64,000 bases of DNA from Brevipalpus yothersi (GCA_003956705.1 QZCP01000113.1:247732-311731); one strand, 5' to 3'; shown: positions 38,801-49,445, counted from the first letter of the stretch. Numbers and translations are program-made. Notes: generated by a model not told the origin, from the sequence alone.

Positions 38801-39692
38801 TTGCATCAAATGCTAGCTTCAGTTGAATATTTGATTCCAGAACGAGATGAAAAGTATCGTACGATACGAGATGTTGCTGTTAATGCTGGACTAAAAAGTA
38901 ATATACAAGTGATCGATAATTATATATTGGGTGCTTTTGTTCGACGAAATGTTGGATTTGCCCAGAGACTATCCCATGAAGGCTTCGATTTGCTCAATGT
39001 TGTCGATGAGAATGGTAATGATATCACTTCCGTGTTGAGACGAAATAATATCAGTTCAATGATAAAAGTGTTACAAGATATTAATTATTTTCAAAAACTG
39101 AGAGATGAATTGCATACTTTTGTGAAAAATGAATACCTTCAAGGAGTCACCGAGCTGGTGGACACAGATTCGATGGTTGTGACAGCGAAAAATTCACGAG
39201 GTCGAACAGCATTACATGTAGCCATTTTATTTGGAAATTTAGATATTATTTCTACACTCATAAATGCTAATCGGGAGGCAGCTAAAATTCCTGACAATGT
39301 GAGTAGATGAATTGCACTTATTGCACTTGGTTAATTAAGTTTTGTCTATCGAATTTTTCATGAACCTTGTTCATTTCTGCTCAGATGGGTCGAACTCCAC
39401 TCCATTATGCAATGGCGTTCAAGCAGATTGAAAATATTGGACGAATATTGATCAAAGCTGGTGCTAATCGTTCTGTTCGAGATGTGGTAAGGTTTTGAAA
39501 AAGTTATAAGGGAAAACAGCTTCCTTTGAGGCCTTTTCTCTTCTATCTTGTTCTTTGTGTCAGATCAGTCTAATTAATGAAAATATCTTAAACTTTTCTT
39601 CTCTACAGAAAATGCGGACTCCGAGTTACTATTTTGTTTATCCTGAAGAGATTCGAGTTCTAAAATCAGAAGAGAAAAACGCAAGTGCCTAA
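28839..39692 (+). CDS. Giant multi-module ankyrin-repeat protein
   Basis: Exons read as 28839-28934, 29602-29802, 30956-31057, 31116-31505 (probably with a 66-bp intron 31279-31344), 31913-32113, 32466-32567, 32976-33114, 33555-33764, 33894-34384, 34471-34965, 35064-36051, 36125-36508, 36663-39298, 39385-39486 and 39609-39692. They join in frame to about 2,184 aa. Ankyrin motifs (GRTALHYAA, GSTPLHKAV, GRTPLHYA) occur in triads, five well-kept sets plus a divergent C-terminal set. Each triad ends with a T-A-E-H-Y-L-type segment, and four are preceded by a shared non-ankyrin helical stretch (GDRLIG). Two 102-bp and two 201-bp exons encode equivalent pieces of successive modules, a sign of exon duplication. 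Between triads four and five lies a Lys/Glu/Ser-rich, probably disordered region of roughly 800 aa (35280-37720). No signal peptide, membrane span or enzymatic domain seen. Likely a cytosolic scaffold; I do not recognise an orthologue. Confidence 0.82.
30113..30148. repeat. (GA)n microsatellite in an ankyrin-gene intron
   Basis: About 18 GA dinucleotides within the intron 29803-30955. Confidence 0.95.
32619..32676. repeat. (AG)n tract, left arm of an intronic inverted repeat
   Basis: Pure AG, about 29 units, in the intron 32568-32975. It is complementary to the CT tract at 32786-32843. Confidence 0.95.
32786..32843. repeat. (CT)n tract, right arm of an intronic inverted repeat
   Basis: Pure CT, about 29 units, about 109 bases after the AG tract, in the same intron. 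Confidence 0.95.
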
Positions 39693-39886
39693 CAAGTGTA
39701 AAGTATAAGTATGCCCTATGGAACATCGAAAATCCATATTGAGAGAGTGGTGGCGATTGTTTCATTTAGATTAATTTGCTTCACAAGCCTCCAGTTAAGA
39801 TTTCTCCTCTCTGATGATTGATTCATTTCCATGTTCCAAAATTTCGTAGAGAAGGATTTTCAACAATCTGCTCTAGAAAATCAAAA

Positions 39887-39892
39887 AATAAA
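39887..39892 (+). terminator. Putative polyadenylation signal of the ankyrin gene
   Basis: AATAAA about 195 bases after the stop codon at 39692. Confidence 0.35.
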
Positions 39893-40242
39893 TTATGTTC
39901 AAAGAGGAGGATATTGAAAATTATTGATTAAGATGAAATACTGGTTTGAATTCTGATTACTCTACTCGAAATACTTTTCATCTTGTGTAGTATCTACACA
40001 ATTCACAAACCCATAGGTTGTCATTGACAATCTCTCTCTTTTTCTCTCTTTCTTCGACCAAGGAGCCCTTCTTCTATTACACTGAACTCTAACCACGTGA
40101 TATAAAAAGAAAACATAAGCAAATAATGAACCTGAACATTGTGAGTGATTTTCTCGAAAGCTTTTGCCCTCTCTTCTCGCAGGAACCATTCTCATTATCT
40201 GAGTAAATAGTTGGAACTCATTAGGCTAATGAAGGTCTTCTC

Positions 40243-40305
<63 letters not shown>

Positions 40306-40394
40306 ACAAGATCAGAAGCTCTCATGAGCAGTTAGCATTGTTCACTTCTATTTTTTTCCAATGATATTAGAATGGAATAGAAAGCTTAGGATAT
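39893..40394. other. Intergenic with a long CT tract
   Basis: Only the (CT)n microsatellite (listed separately) stands out before the duplicated block starting at 40395. Confidence 0.5.
40245..40304. repeat. (CT)n microsatellite
   Basis: About 30 CT dinucleotides. Confidence 0.95.
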
Positions 40395-40477
40395 TCGGAT
40401 GATTTTGGCCATTCAAGCTCTTTCTGAACATCGTCATCATATTTATTGTTAGGCCAAGTTTTATGATTTAATTTGTT
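40395..40477 (+). repeat. 83-bp direct repeat, left copy (decayed coding fragment)
   Basis: Nearly identical to 43791-43874: the two copies share TCGGATGATTTTGGCC at the start and ATTTAATTTGTT at the end, with about two differences. Read in the frame of the right copy, this one encodes ILAIQALSEHRHHIYC and then has TAG where the right copy has TGG (Trp), so it is a dead copy of the C-terminal coding end of the gene at 42391-43863. Confidence 0.9.
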
Positions 40478-40495
40478 GTCGGAACGGAGTGGAGA
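40478..40495. repeat. 18-bp inverted repeat, left arm
   Basis: Perfect reverse complement of 41106-41123 (core GGAACGGAGTGGAG). It begins immediately after the end of the 83-bp direct repeat. Confidence 0.85.
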
Positions 40496-40805
40496 CTCAG
40501 TATCAGGTTCCCAGCGATTAAAAATTCCGACTTTTTTGGTTTCCGATAACTCCCGAACCAGGTCTCTGATTCAATACGAATTTCGAACGTTTTCCAAGTG
40601 CATGGTGAATTTGATTATCCCGCAAAGAAGATCAAAATCTGAGTTCAGGGAAAAAAGTTATGAAAATTCATTTTAACATGGAATTTCCCATACCTGGATG
40701 GTGCTGACATTCGGACTTGGAAAAATTTCGAGAATTTTCAAAATTTTTTCTTCGAGGTATGGCTAAATACATCTCAAATACACTCTGTACCCATGATAGG
40801 CACTA

Positions 40806-41040
40806 GGTTAGGTTGAGTCATGACAATGGGTCGGAGCCCATACCCACAAATACCTGAGCCATCAGCCATTGGTTAGGTTGAGTCGTGACAATTGATCGGA
40901 GCCCTTACCCACGAATACCTGAGCCATCAGCCATTGGTTAGGTTGAGTCGTGACAATGGGTCAGAGCCCATATACAAATCCCTGAGCCATCAGACATTGG
41001 TTAGGTTGAGTCGTGACAATGGGTCGGAGCCCATACCCAC
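40806..41040. repeat. 65-bp tandem repeat (satellite-like), about 3.5-4 copies
   Basis: The phrase GGTTGAGTC starts at 40811, 40876, 40941 and 41004, giving spacings of 65, 65 and 63. Each unit also contains GACAAT, GGAGCCC, ACCTGAGCCATCAG and ends in TTGGTTAGG. The units differ by only a few bases, so the array is young. It runs directly into TTAGG-type repeats. Confidence 0.93.
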
Positions 41041-41042
41041 TT

Positions 41043-41071
41043 ATGTTAGGTTAGGTTAGGCTAGGTTAGGT
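41043..41071. repeat. TTAGG telomere-like short array
   Basis: Five or so TTAGG-type pentamers in a row (one reads CTAGG). TTAGG is the ancestral arthropod telomere repeat. The array adjoins the 65-bp tandem repeat, whose unit carries the related TTAGGTTGAG. Confidence 0.85.
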
Positions 41072-41084
41072 CTACCTATCCAAA

Positions 41085-41462
41085 ATGGGATCGGCGTTCA
41101 ACTACTCTCCACTCCGTTCCGACATCGGATCGCTGATCCATCATAAGTATAGTGATGGAGATATATTGCGGTCTCTTCATCATCTCCTCACCAAGGCTAC
41201 AGAGCTCGATCTTCCCCATCTGTCTGCTATCACTCATTCACCGTTCGAAGATACGGTTGGCTTATGCTTGGATACCAAATCATGTGGAAAGCTAATTGAT
41301 AGCTCAAATCCACCTGATAAACTAGCTGTTAAACACTCTATGTCTGAAATTTCAACGATGAGCTATGCCAGCATTGGTGCAACACATCTAACAGTTCTAC
41401 GATCTCAAGCTTTTCCACACCTGCACCTATTAGAACATAGAGGAGAAGGCCTGAGCAGGTAG
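41085..41462 (+). CDS. Hypothetical 125-aa frame beside the telomere-like array
   Basis: Open frame of 125 codons starting with ATG at 41085, 14 bases after the TTAGG array. It contains the right arm of the 18-bp inverted repeat in its first 13 codons. Composition is ordinary (His/Leu/Ser-rich), with no signal peptide, membrane span or recognised domain. It may be a remnant of a mobile or duplicated gene, or a chance frame. No function can be given. Confidence 0.25.
   Translation: MGSAFNYSPLRSDIGSLIHHKYSDGDILRSLHHLLTKATELDLPHLSAITHSPFEDTVGLCLDTKSCGKLIDSSNPPDKLAVKHSMSEISTMSYASIGATHLTVLRSQAFPHLHLLEHRGEGLSR
41106..41123. repeat. 18-bp inverted repeat, right arm
   Basis: Perfect reverse complement of 40478-40495, with the tandem and TTAGG repeats between the two arms. 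Confidence 0.85.
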
Positions 41463-42390
41463 ATGAGAATACTCGTTCTGCTGAGAGGTCAGTATAACTG
41501 AATTAAGTTGTAAAAAGTCAATGCGAGTGAGTCAAGTATTATTAATTATTAATGGCTGAGAAGCCGATCAACCATAAATATAGCTATGAGAGTTTTCTAC
41601 AAAGTGAAGATACGTCAGAACGTGCCCTCCTGATCATTGAATTATCATAAACTTCATGAACTCTTCTCATGCAAACACCTTTGTCTGACAGATAGACACG
41701 TCATGGAGAGAATTTGATAATGGCTGGTAGATATGTATGATTGTTACAGACGATCTGGTGAAATTCATCCTACTTCTATGCATGGGTATTTTATTGATAT
41801 TCGATATCTTATTATGAATCTTTCATTGCAGCCATCGATCGACTCACACATTATCAATGGGGCAAGATAATCATCTTGCCAGGCCACGATCTGAAACAAG
41901 ACGTTGTGTATGCCCATAGCTTCAAAAGAAAATCTGATCAAAACTTGGTTGTGCATTCCATTTGACAGGTATACATGTATTGTCAAACTCTGGTTGCTAG
42001 ACTGTTGGTACACTTTGAGAAAAAAGGTTCTCAATCAAAAAACTCTTTACTAAGAGAGTTAGCTTGAGGCCAGTAGAGAGTTCCTCACTGACGAGAAGAA
42101 GCGACTACACATGCTTAGGACAACCTATCTCTCCTGGATGCTCCTTGAAAGCATCTAAAAAGCTTTTGTGGACATGGGATCATTTATTTACTTCAGTAAG
42201 TTTAGTTCACACCTTTTGTCCGTCATACTTACCATTCTATTCTGGATACAACCTTCTATTCGGTTTGTGAACAAGTTTAGGGGTCATCGTATAGTTAATA
42301 CTCTTTTCAATCACATCAAGTTTGTGAATTTTCAAGTGAACTTCTCGATTGTTAACATAAACACTATCCGTTGGAGAAATAATCGTAAAA
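41463..42390. other. Region between two hypothetical frames, no gene seen
   Basis: Short open frames only (for instance 42064-42270), none with family likeness. Confidence 0.4.
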
Positions 42391-43863
42391 ATGAGCAGAT
42401 ATTCGGCTCAGCTCGATGATTTGATGTTCCTAAGCTGGTCACTTCCCGACAAACAGGATGTCCGAGCTAAAATCTGGACACTACTAAGGTGAGTATGATT
42501 TTTTTTTCAACCTCATAGAAATATATTACCATTGTGATCCTAATTGGAAACTGATTGTGTGTTTTCCTGTAGTTCCATTAGACAAGAAATCGAAAACGTC
42601 GCTGGAACGAACAACTTCGTGCTCTGTGGGGTGCTGTCCAACACAACATGAACTATTTTACAACGTCTACAGCTCTTCTCTGAAAAGGTTCGATCTGCCA
42701 TTGGAGGATATAAAGTGATTTTGGAAGGCTTCATCAGTCTTTCCATGGACTCGAAGATTGTCCTCATCAAAGAAGTAGGAGAGAAAAAAGCTTTAATTGA
42801 AAGAGCTTTGGAGGAAATCTTCCTATTCTTAGAAGATGAGATAGCAAATACTTGGCTTGTGTTCATCATGTCCAAAGAAGCAAACAGTTCCGACATTTTC
42901 AAAGAATTGATCCCGAAATCTATCATTGCCACAGGAAGCGTCTCATACAATTCCAAGCAATACATATGCATGGTCATTGTTTTAAGAGCATTCGTTGCTC
43001 GATCTGGCTCCAACCCTTCGAACGTAGATGATATCGATGAAATTGTTCAGAAGGCTGTTAAACTAACTCATTCTTCAAATTTAGTGGAAGATATACAGAT
43101 TTATCTTCCAGGGTTCGAGCTACAAGGAATCGATGATCTCACTACCCGTGCATCTTTGATTACTGGAGAGCAACCATCAGACTTCTCTAAAAATTTGTTG
43201 GGAGGAATTCTAGGAGATGATTTGGAGTACATGACATCCTGTTTTCCTGGTTCATTTGTGGAGGAGTTTCCTCCCAAGTCAAAAAAAGATCGAATATCTC
43301 GATTTGATGCACAAGGTCACTCTCAGTCTTCAATCCTGGCGAAAATTTTGGATGAAACTTCACTTGAAAATTCTTTGCAACGAAGAGCTGTTGGAAAAAA
43401 TCATCCTGATGAGAAATATCCTGAGCTTGAAGATACAAAAGTTGGAAGTCAAGAGTCAGGGTTGATTCCAAGAATAGAGTGCTAGCATCTCAAAAAGTAA
43501 TCGGTGAAACTGAGCAGATTTCTCATGGAAATTCAGAACAGCTCGATGAAGGCGTTGAGGCTCCCATTGTGATACTGAAAGATCTCAGAGAAACGCATCC
43601 TGAAACTGGTCCTCTTCTAAAAGAATGGAGGAAAAATGAAGAGAAGAGAGAAGAGAAGAAAACGAGAAAAAAGAAGACACGTTTCTAAGCCAGTACCCAG
43701 TATTTTTGGCCCTCTCAGTTTTTCCACTGATGAATTTCACTTTCTCCTAAATCCAAATGAGCGAGCTTCCATGTATTTGCACACTATGTCTCGGATGATT
43801 TTGGCCATTCAAGCTCTTTCTGAACATCGTCATCATATTTATTGTTGGGCCAAGTTTTATTGA
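42391..43863 (+). pseudogene. Unrecognised gene, probably decaying (frameshifts, possible stop)
   Basis: A coding series starting at ATG 42391 (MSRYSAQLDDLMFLSWSL...): exon 42391-42488 ends at a GTGAGT donor, and an acceptor at 42571 leads to 42573 onwards in frame. A TGA at 42649 interrupts it unless a 54-bp intron with a weak GTGCTC donor and CTACAG acceptor removes it. The main frame continues to 43485 (FISLSMDSKIVLIKEVGE...). The coding signal then appears to move to another frame (ASQKVIGETEQISHGNSEQ, to 43688), and back again through a Lys/Arg-rich stretch to PSIFGPLSFSTDEFHFLLNP...SEHRHHIYCWAKFY, ending at 43863. Two frame changes without splice sites suggest a pseudogene or base-call errors. 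No family recognised. The last about 70 coding bases are duplicated at 40395-40477. Confidence 0.5.
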
Positions 43864-43874
43864 TTTAATTTGTT
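43791..43874 (+). repeat. 83-bp direct repeat, right copy
   Basis: Covers the C-terminal coding end, stop and first 3' bases of the unrecognised gene. Its partner at 40395-40477 lies about 3.4 kb upstream in the same orientation. Confidence 0.9.
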
Positions 43875-45097
43875 TTTAACGACGGATGTCACAAATTTTC
43901 ATCTCTTTCTCACACACTTTATTCTCCAGAAGTTGTATAATGATTAGAATTATCATGTGTATTCATTCACACATGTATTCCACTGTTTTTATGTTCCTTT
44001 ATTCATCAAGATATGAGACAAAAGGATTGATGATGATGCAAGAAGTTGCCAGTTAGTGATACAGCTCAAGAAATCTAGATGATGGTACTCTTCACCCGGA
44101 TTTCTTGAGTCGCAATGATATTCTGAGAAGAAAAATCAGAGGCTTGAAATTTCATGATTTAATTTGGAGTTATTGTTAAATTCATTGTAGACCTCCATGC
44201 TCATTATAACTGATTTGAATGTAATTTTTGTTATGGTATATCAAGGAGAGATGTATTTTGTCCCAGCAACTAAAGGAAATGCTATTTAATCAACTAAAAG
44301 CATTGATAATAGATTAGACCATCCGTATCCGGGGAGAGGAAGAGAGCGAGAGAGGAAGAGAGAAACTAATCCCATCGATAAATGGACCGGATTTAAGGGC
44401 CAAAAAAGATTAGCAGGCAAGTGATTTCTCTCCTGATACCATACAAACAGTAGTTCTTTGATCAAGACAAAATCATCTTATACATCATTCCGTGAAAAGA
44501 GATAGACTAAAAAGATTCGACCATCAAGAGTTTATCATCTTCCCATCCCAGCTTCTTCTGGTCTTCTAGTCTTTCAATGAAACTCCTTGATCAACGGGCT
44601 TGGGTTTTCTTTTGTTATAGAGAATTGTAGGCTCATATGTTGGCCCATTATGATGGAATTTTTGAGCAATGGAAAAGCATGCTGATAGCAAGATGTGAGC
44701 TTGCTAGGGCATGCAAAACAATATTTTCCTAGGATTTATTCATGAAGATTTTTGAGAAGAGTGTTTTTCAGAAGATGCCTGAGAATGATTCCTGGCACGC
44801 TCAGATCGCTTATGAATCTTCCAGGTAAAATTTTTTTCAAAATTCTCTTGGAATTTGGTCACTGAGAGCTGGAAATTTATTTATTAAGGTTTTTGTTCCA
44901 TTTACAGCGACTATCAAGGTCTTACAGTAGCTCTAGGGAAGAATGCATTATAGAGATGAATTGAAGAGCTTCTCAAGAAGCTTGATAGCAGAATTGTGCA
45001 AAATGATGAGAGATCAGAACAATACTCAAACAAAGTCATGATTGTTCTTAGGAACGTATTCCATCTGCAGAAGAATTCGGAAAATCTTTTAACAAGT
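43875..45097. other. Intergenic, no convincing gene
   Basis: Short coding-like pieces on the + strand at 44749-44824 and 44909-45115 are joined by a plausible intron but contain stops; they are not annotated. A GA-rich tract lies near 44335-44365. Confidence 0.4.
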
Positions 45098-47990
45098 TTA
45101 ACTTGTTGCTAACGGCTGGCCTGATCGTTGACATGAGCTTGAAATTCTATCGATAGATGACAAAATATCCATTAGATTAGTCTTTAACTTTTCTATTTTC
45201 CCCAAGTTCTCTTCAAGCTCGTTCTTGATATAATACAGATTGGAATGGGATAGATGACCAGAAAACCTAAATCAATGATAAAATGAGTCAATCAAATTGG
45301 AAGATTATATTGTTTACTGAACCAACCTCGCAGGAGTCGCAGTGTTCAGAAATTCATGAAGCGCAGTGATCCGATGAATAAGAAGGAATGTTGAGAAGGT
45401 AAGATAGATGAGTAGTAAAACGATCACGATGTATACAAAAGGAATAGATGTCATTCTGTAGATAGAAAATGAAATGGCATCAATATCATGTGTGACTAAG
45501 ATGATTGAAGTCTTACTTTGTAAATTTATCTTGAATTTTTTTGATAAAAGAATACAAATTTCGCTGGTAGAATGACCTTTTCTTCGATTTGGATGATTTA
45601 GTCCGATTGATGAGCTTGCCATTTGATGAATGTTCCTGAGAGCCTGTAGAATCATATTCACTATCGGAATCGGACGAATCACTCATATCTCTCGATAATC
45701 TAATTTTGTCCGAAGCTATACTACGTTGCAACGAAGCAGACTTTGGTAAATTAAGTATAGTTTGACTAGTTCCGACATCTTCTGATAAAGTGAAAAGAGA
45801 TGGACTGTTGCGTTGTCTACTGGAATGGTTATTCTTTTCCTCCTCCAACAGAGCTTCACACGCTCGAGTGATAGGACCATCGATTTCATTATCAGTGCCC
45901 AGAGAAGATGGTAATTGATCTGGAGTAAGAACATTCATCTGTGAAGAAGATCCCGAAAACGAAGATCAAAAAATGAAATCAAAAGATTGAAGCCAGAAAT
46001 TGAAGATTGGCAAAATTATCTCTCAATCATCCAGCGAATTATTAGTGAGATGTGATCAAGTCTTCAGCTTCCATGAAAGATTTTTCCTTGACCACCCCTC
46101 AATATATGCACCCTTTTCTAGGAAAGTACATCGGAATTACTACTTTTCCCTTAGTTTGTAAACCCTAGACTCCAACTTTTGTCATGGAAACTCGATCATT
46201 GATCATCATTAAATCATCTATCAAAATAGATGAGACAGTTGAATGTTTACCGAAAGATTGCTCTTCCAAACTCCAACCATCAATCGGTATGTAGTATCAC
46301 GTGAAAATAATGAACCAAAAACATACTAGAGGAAAAGGGTGGTTGAAAGAGAGGAAAAGAGTTTCAACAACATTAAATTGCTTCATCACCTCATAGACAT
46401 GAGTGTTGCGTGTGCAGAATGTCCTGCAGAGTTGAAACAAACGAATCTGGCAATACAACTCACTTTATCATTGATAGTTTCGATTCCAATTGCGTTCGGA
46501 ATGACTAGAGCAATTTTTTCCTTTGTAATATCTCGCACATCATTCACTTGAATGAGTAACTAGTGAGGAAGATGAATGGAAAAAAGTGGGAGAAGAAAAA
46601 AAATATATAACACTTAATTGTTGGAACTTAGCGGAAGAATGAATCAATTGGCTCAATCAATTGATGAAGCGTGTGTGTGAGCGATTAAGGATGCATTAAT
46701 TAGATTATGGTAAGCAATTATCTGTATATACCTTTGTTTTAAAGCCAAATATATTCGAATAAAAGCCAAAATAGTTTTCGGTTATGTACAAAAATCCTTG
46801 TATAAGAATATCAGCAAGAAGGGCGCATGAAAAATCTATCAAAAAGAAAGAAAAATGAGTATCTGATCAGACAAAAGGGAAAAAATGTCTCAAACAAAAT
46901 CAATTAAGATAAGATTATCAAGTACGGAATATTTTGATAGAGATTTCTCTGGAAAGATAGAGAAGTTTGCCTCTACAACTTGTAATAGATCACTTTTTGA
47001 GATTTTTCTCTTCCAGTTCAAGAATAATTCAAATTCAGTAACGGGTCATTTTGGTTACTATTAAGCCAAGAAACTTAATCAGCAATTTGGAAAATCAACA
47101 AACAAAACTCAATCTCAATCAGAAAAATAATCATCAAACTAAGATAAAGCTCATCCATAGGTTTTGAAAGTACAAAAAAAATCAATCATGATCAAAGCGA
47201 ATAAATTCAATGTGATAATATTTAAAAATCAAATGCTCACAGTCTATTAATTTTTCCTCACTCTCAACTTGAGGGAAACGTCGATGAAAAGCGGAATTGT
47301 GTCCAGCATTAAATTGAATTGTTCGTTCTTCATCAACCCATACTGTTTCCGTTGATGATTGGCGAGCAACCACATTGGGAATGGTTGACGTTGCAGGACA
47401 AAAGTCAACACTATTTACGGAAGAAGTTTTTGTTGCTTCTGTTGGACACATTTTTTCATTAACAATAAAAAGATCGGACACATTTTTGTTCTCATGATCT
47501 TTATCTTTGTGTTCATCAATCGATGATTGACTAGTTAATGAAGGAACTGCTAGATTGGTGACTGATGTGGTTTTATTCATGGTTAAAGAAGCACTTGAAT
47601 TATCAATGTTGTTGCTGGTGTTGTTGTTGTTATTATTATTATTGATGTTATGATCGTTGGCTTGAAGATTGGCAAGATTGTTCTCTATCACTTTGATGTT
47701 GCCTAGTAAGTTGTTGGTACTGTTACCATTTGATAAACTGCAAGATGGTGATGATGATTCATTGGCATCTTCACCCAGATCCACCGATTGAGATGAAGCT
47801 GATGAGGCTGATTTAATTGAATCACTTTGAAAAACTTTCTCCATTTGCACGGAGCCGGCAATTGTTTCACTTGAGCCGGTATTGGCATGATGATGATTAA
47901 GACTTTCTGGATCCAAATTTTCCATATCAGTCAAATTTGTTTTAACTGATCCAGCGGACATTGCGATAAGCATAGGATTGACATCGGCCA
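45098..47990 (-). CDS. GRAM-domain membrane protein, GRAMD2-type (no VASt domain)
   Basis: Seven exons on the minus strand: 47990-47241, 46835-46732, 46559-46464, 46325-46251, 45938-45517, 45455-45327 and 45266-45098. All join in frame, about 581 aa. The first 235 residues are Ser/Asn-rich (including an Asn run) and probably disordered. The GRAM domain follows: NSAFHRRFP..ESEEKLIDYFSCALLADILIQGFLYIT (split over two exons), ENYFGFYSNIFGFKTK, QVNDVRDITKEKIALVIPNAI and YVFGSLFSRDTTYRLMVGVW. This matches the start and core of GRAMD1/2 proteins. A Ser/Asp-rich linker leads to one membrane span (VYIVIVLLLIYLTFSTFLL) and a short coiled tail (ELEENLGKIEKLKTNLMDIL). There is no VASt/Aster sterol domain, as in GRAMD2A/B, which sit at ER-plasma membrane contacts. 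The donor at 45326 (GTTGGT) is weak; reading through gives a shorter C-terminus. The first base of the start codon must come from an upstream exon that I could not place. Confidence 0.82.
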
Positions 47991-49445
47991 CTATAATATG
48001 GATGAAATATGGATGGATGAATCAATTGAATATTAGCAACATTAACAACGATGACACCAAAACACACCAACAGCACACATAAACACAAATAAACACAAAC
48101 AGTCAATAATTGGTTCACTAATCACTAATAACGAAAACAAGTTAAGCAAAAATATGGTAAAATAAGTGGTTAACTTTCAAGACTTTCTCTCACTTTTCAA
48201 CCCTTCAATCCTTCCACTTTCAATTGCACGTGGTTAATGAAAAGCAAAACTTAAATCAACTTAAATCAACTTAACATGCTTGTTGGCTCGGATAAGGTTC
48301 ATTAAGAGGAAGCAAGAAAGGAAGAGAGAAAGTTGATAAGAAAAAAACCAAACTAGTTTGATATGTATATCAAAGTACTGATTGAGTTAAAACAAAACCG
48401 ATCAATGAATTGATGATGATTGATAATGAGGAGAAAGAGAGAGAAAGAGAAAGAGAGTAGGAAGATAGTGAAAGTGCATGATGTTTGACTGATTGGTAAA
48501 TATTATTATTATTATTAATATATTTGATTGCATTCATTACAAGCAATCAGTAGAACTGAAGAGAAGAAAAGAAAAGAGAAGAGAGAGAGAGAGAGAAAAA
48601 AATAGATGTCTATTCCTAGATTGATAAACCATAGAAGTTTCGTTTTGACTGACGTAGCTAAAATAATAGTCGTTGCAAAGTGTGGTATGATGATTCAATC
48701 AGAAAAAAATAATACACTTAAGCATCCGGTCGTTTGGTGTGTGTGTGTGTGAGTAAGTATTTAAGAGATGAATTGAAAAATGTAATTCACCAGAACGTGG
48801 TTAAAATAGATGTGGAGAAGCGATGTTAATTGATAATATCAATGAACAATTCGAACAATTGTATTCTGATAAAAAACTCGTTGAGAAAAATTCTTGGCTT
48901 AAAATGACCCAGAAAAAAAATATTTACCTGAATTTCTCCACCAAAAAGATATCATTTTCTCACATGGCTTTTATCACTACTAATTTCACCTTTTGTACTC
49001 TCGATTAAGAATCGAAAATACCAGAAACTGAGGCAATCCAAAAACAAAAATTATCAATTCCATATCTTTTCATGACTTTCTTCGAAACGATATCATGAAA
49101 TACTTGCTTAAGAAAGTTGAAATGTTGATCACACTCAAAATTAGGACTGCAAAAGAACACAAATTGATACTCTGTGCATATGTTCAAGTGTGAAACTGAT
49201 CATTGAACAACAAGGAATCATAAAAAGTCACATAAAAATACATACTCTCAACACACACACCAACAGGGATCAACACAATCTATCAAGAACGGACTTTGAT
49301 ACCAAGTTTGTCAACATTAATTGTGAACATGCACACATAATTGTTCACATAACAATCAATGGCTAAAAAGAACAAAGCAGTCTCTCTCTCTCTTCCTCTC
49401 ATACACACATTCAAACATTTAACGGTGAGATATGATGATGATTAT

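Noticed and set aside
42649..42651. In-frame TGA as a possible selenocysteine codon
   Set aside because: No selenoprotein family likeness and later frame shifts in the same locus; a stop or a small intron is simpler.
44749..45115. Possible two-exon + strand gene (MKIFEKSVFQKMPEND..., then EELLKKLDSRIVQNDERSEQ)
   Set aside because: Two stops between the pieces, no family likeness, and the end overlaps the last exon of the minus-strand GRAM-domain gene. It may be a relic but cannot be supported.
46339..46551. 70-codon open frame on the + strand
   Set aside because: It lies opposite a well-supported GRAM-domain exon (46464-46559) on the minus strand; its coding look is a shadow.
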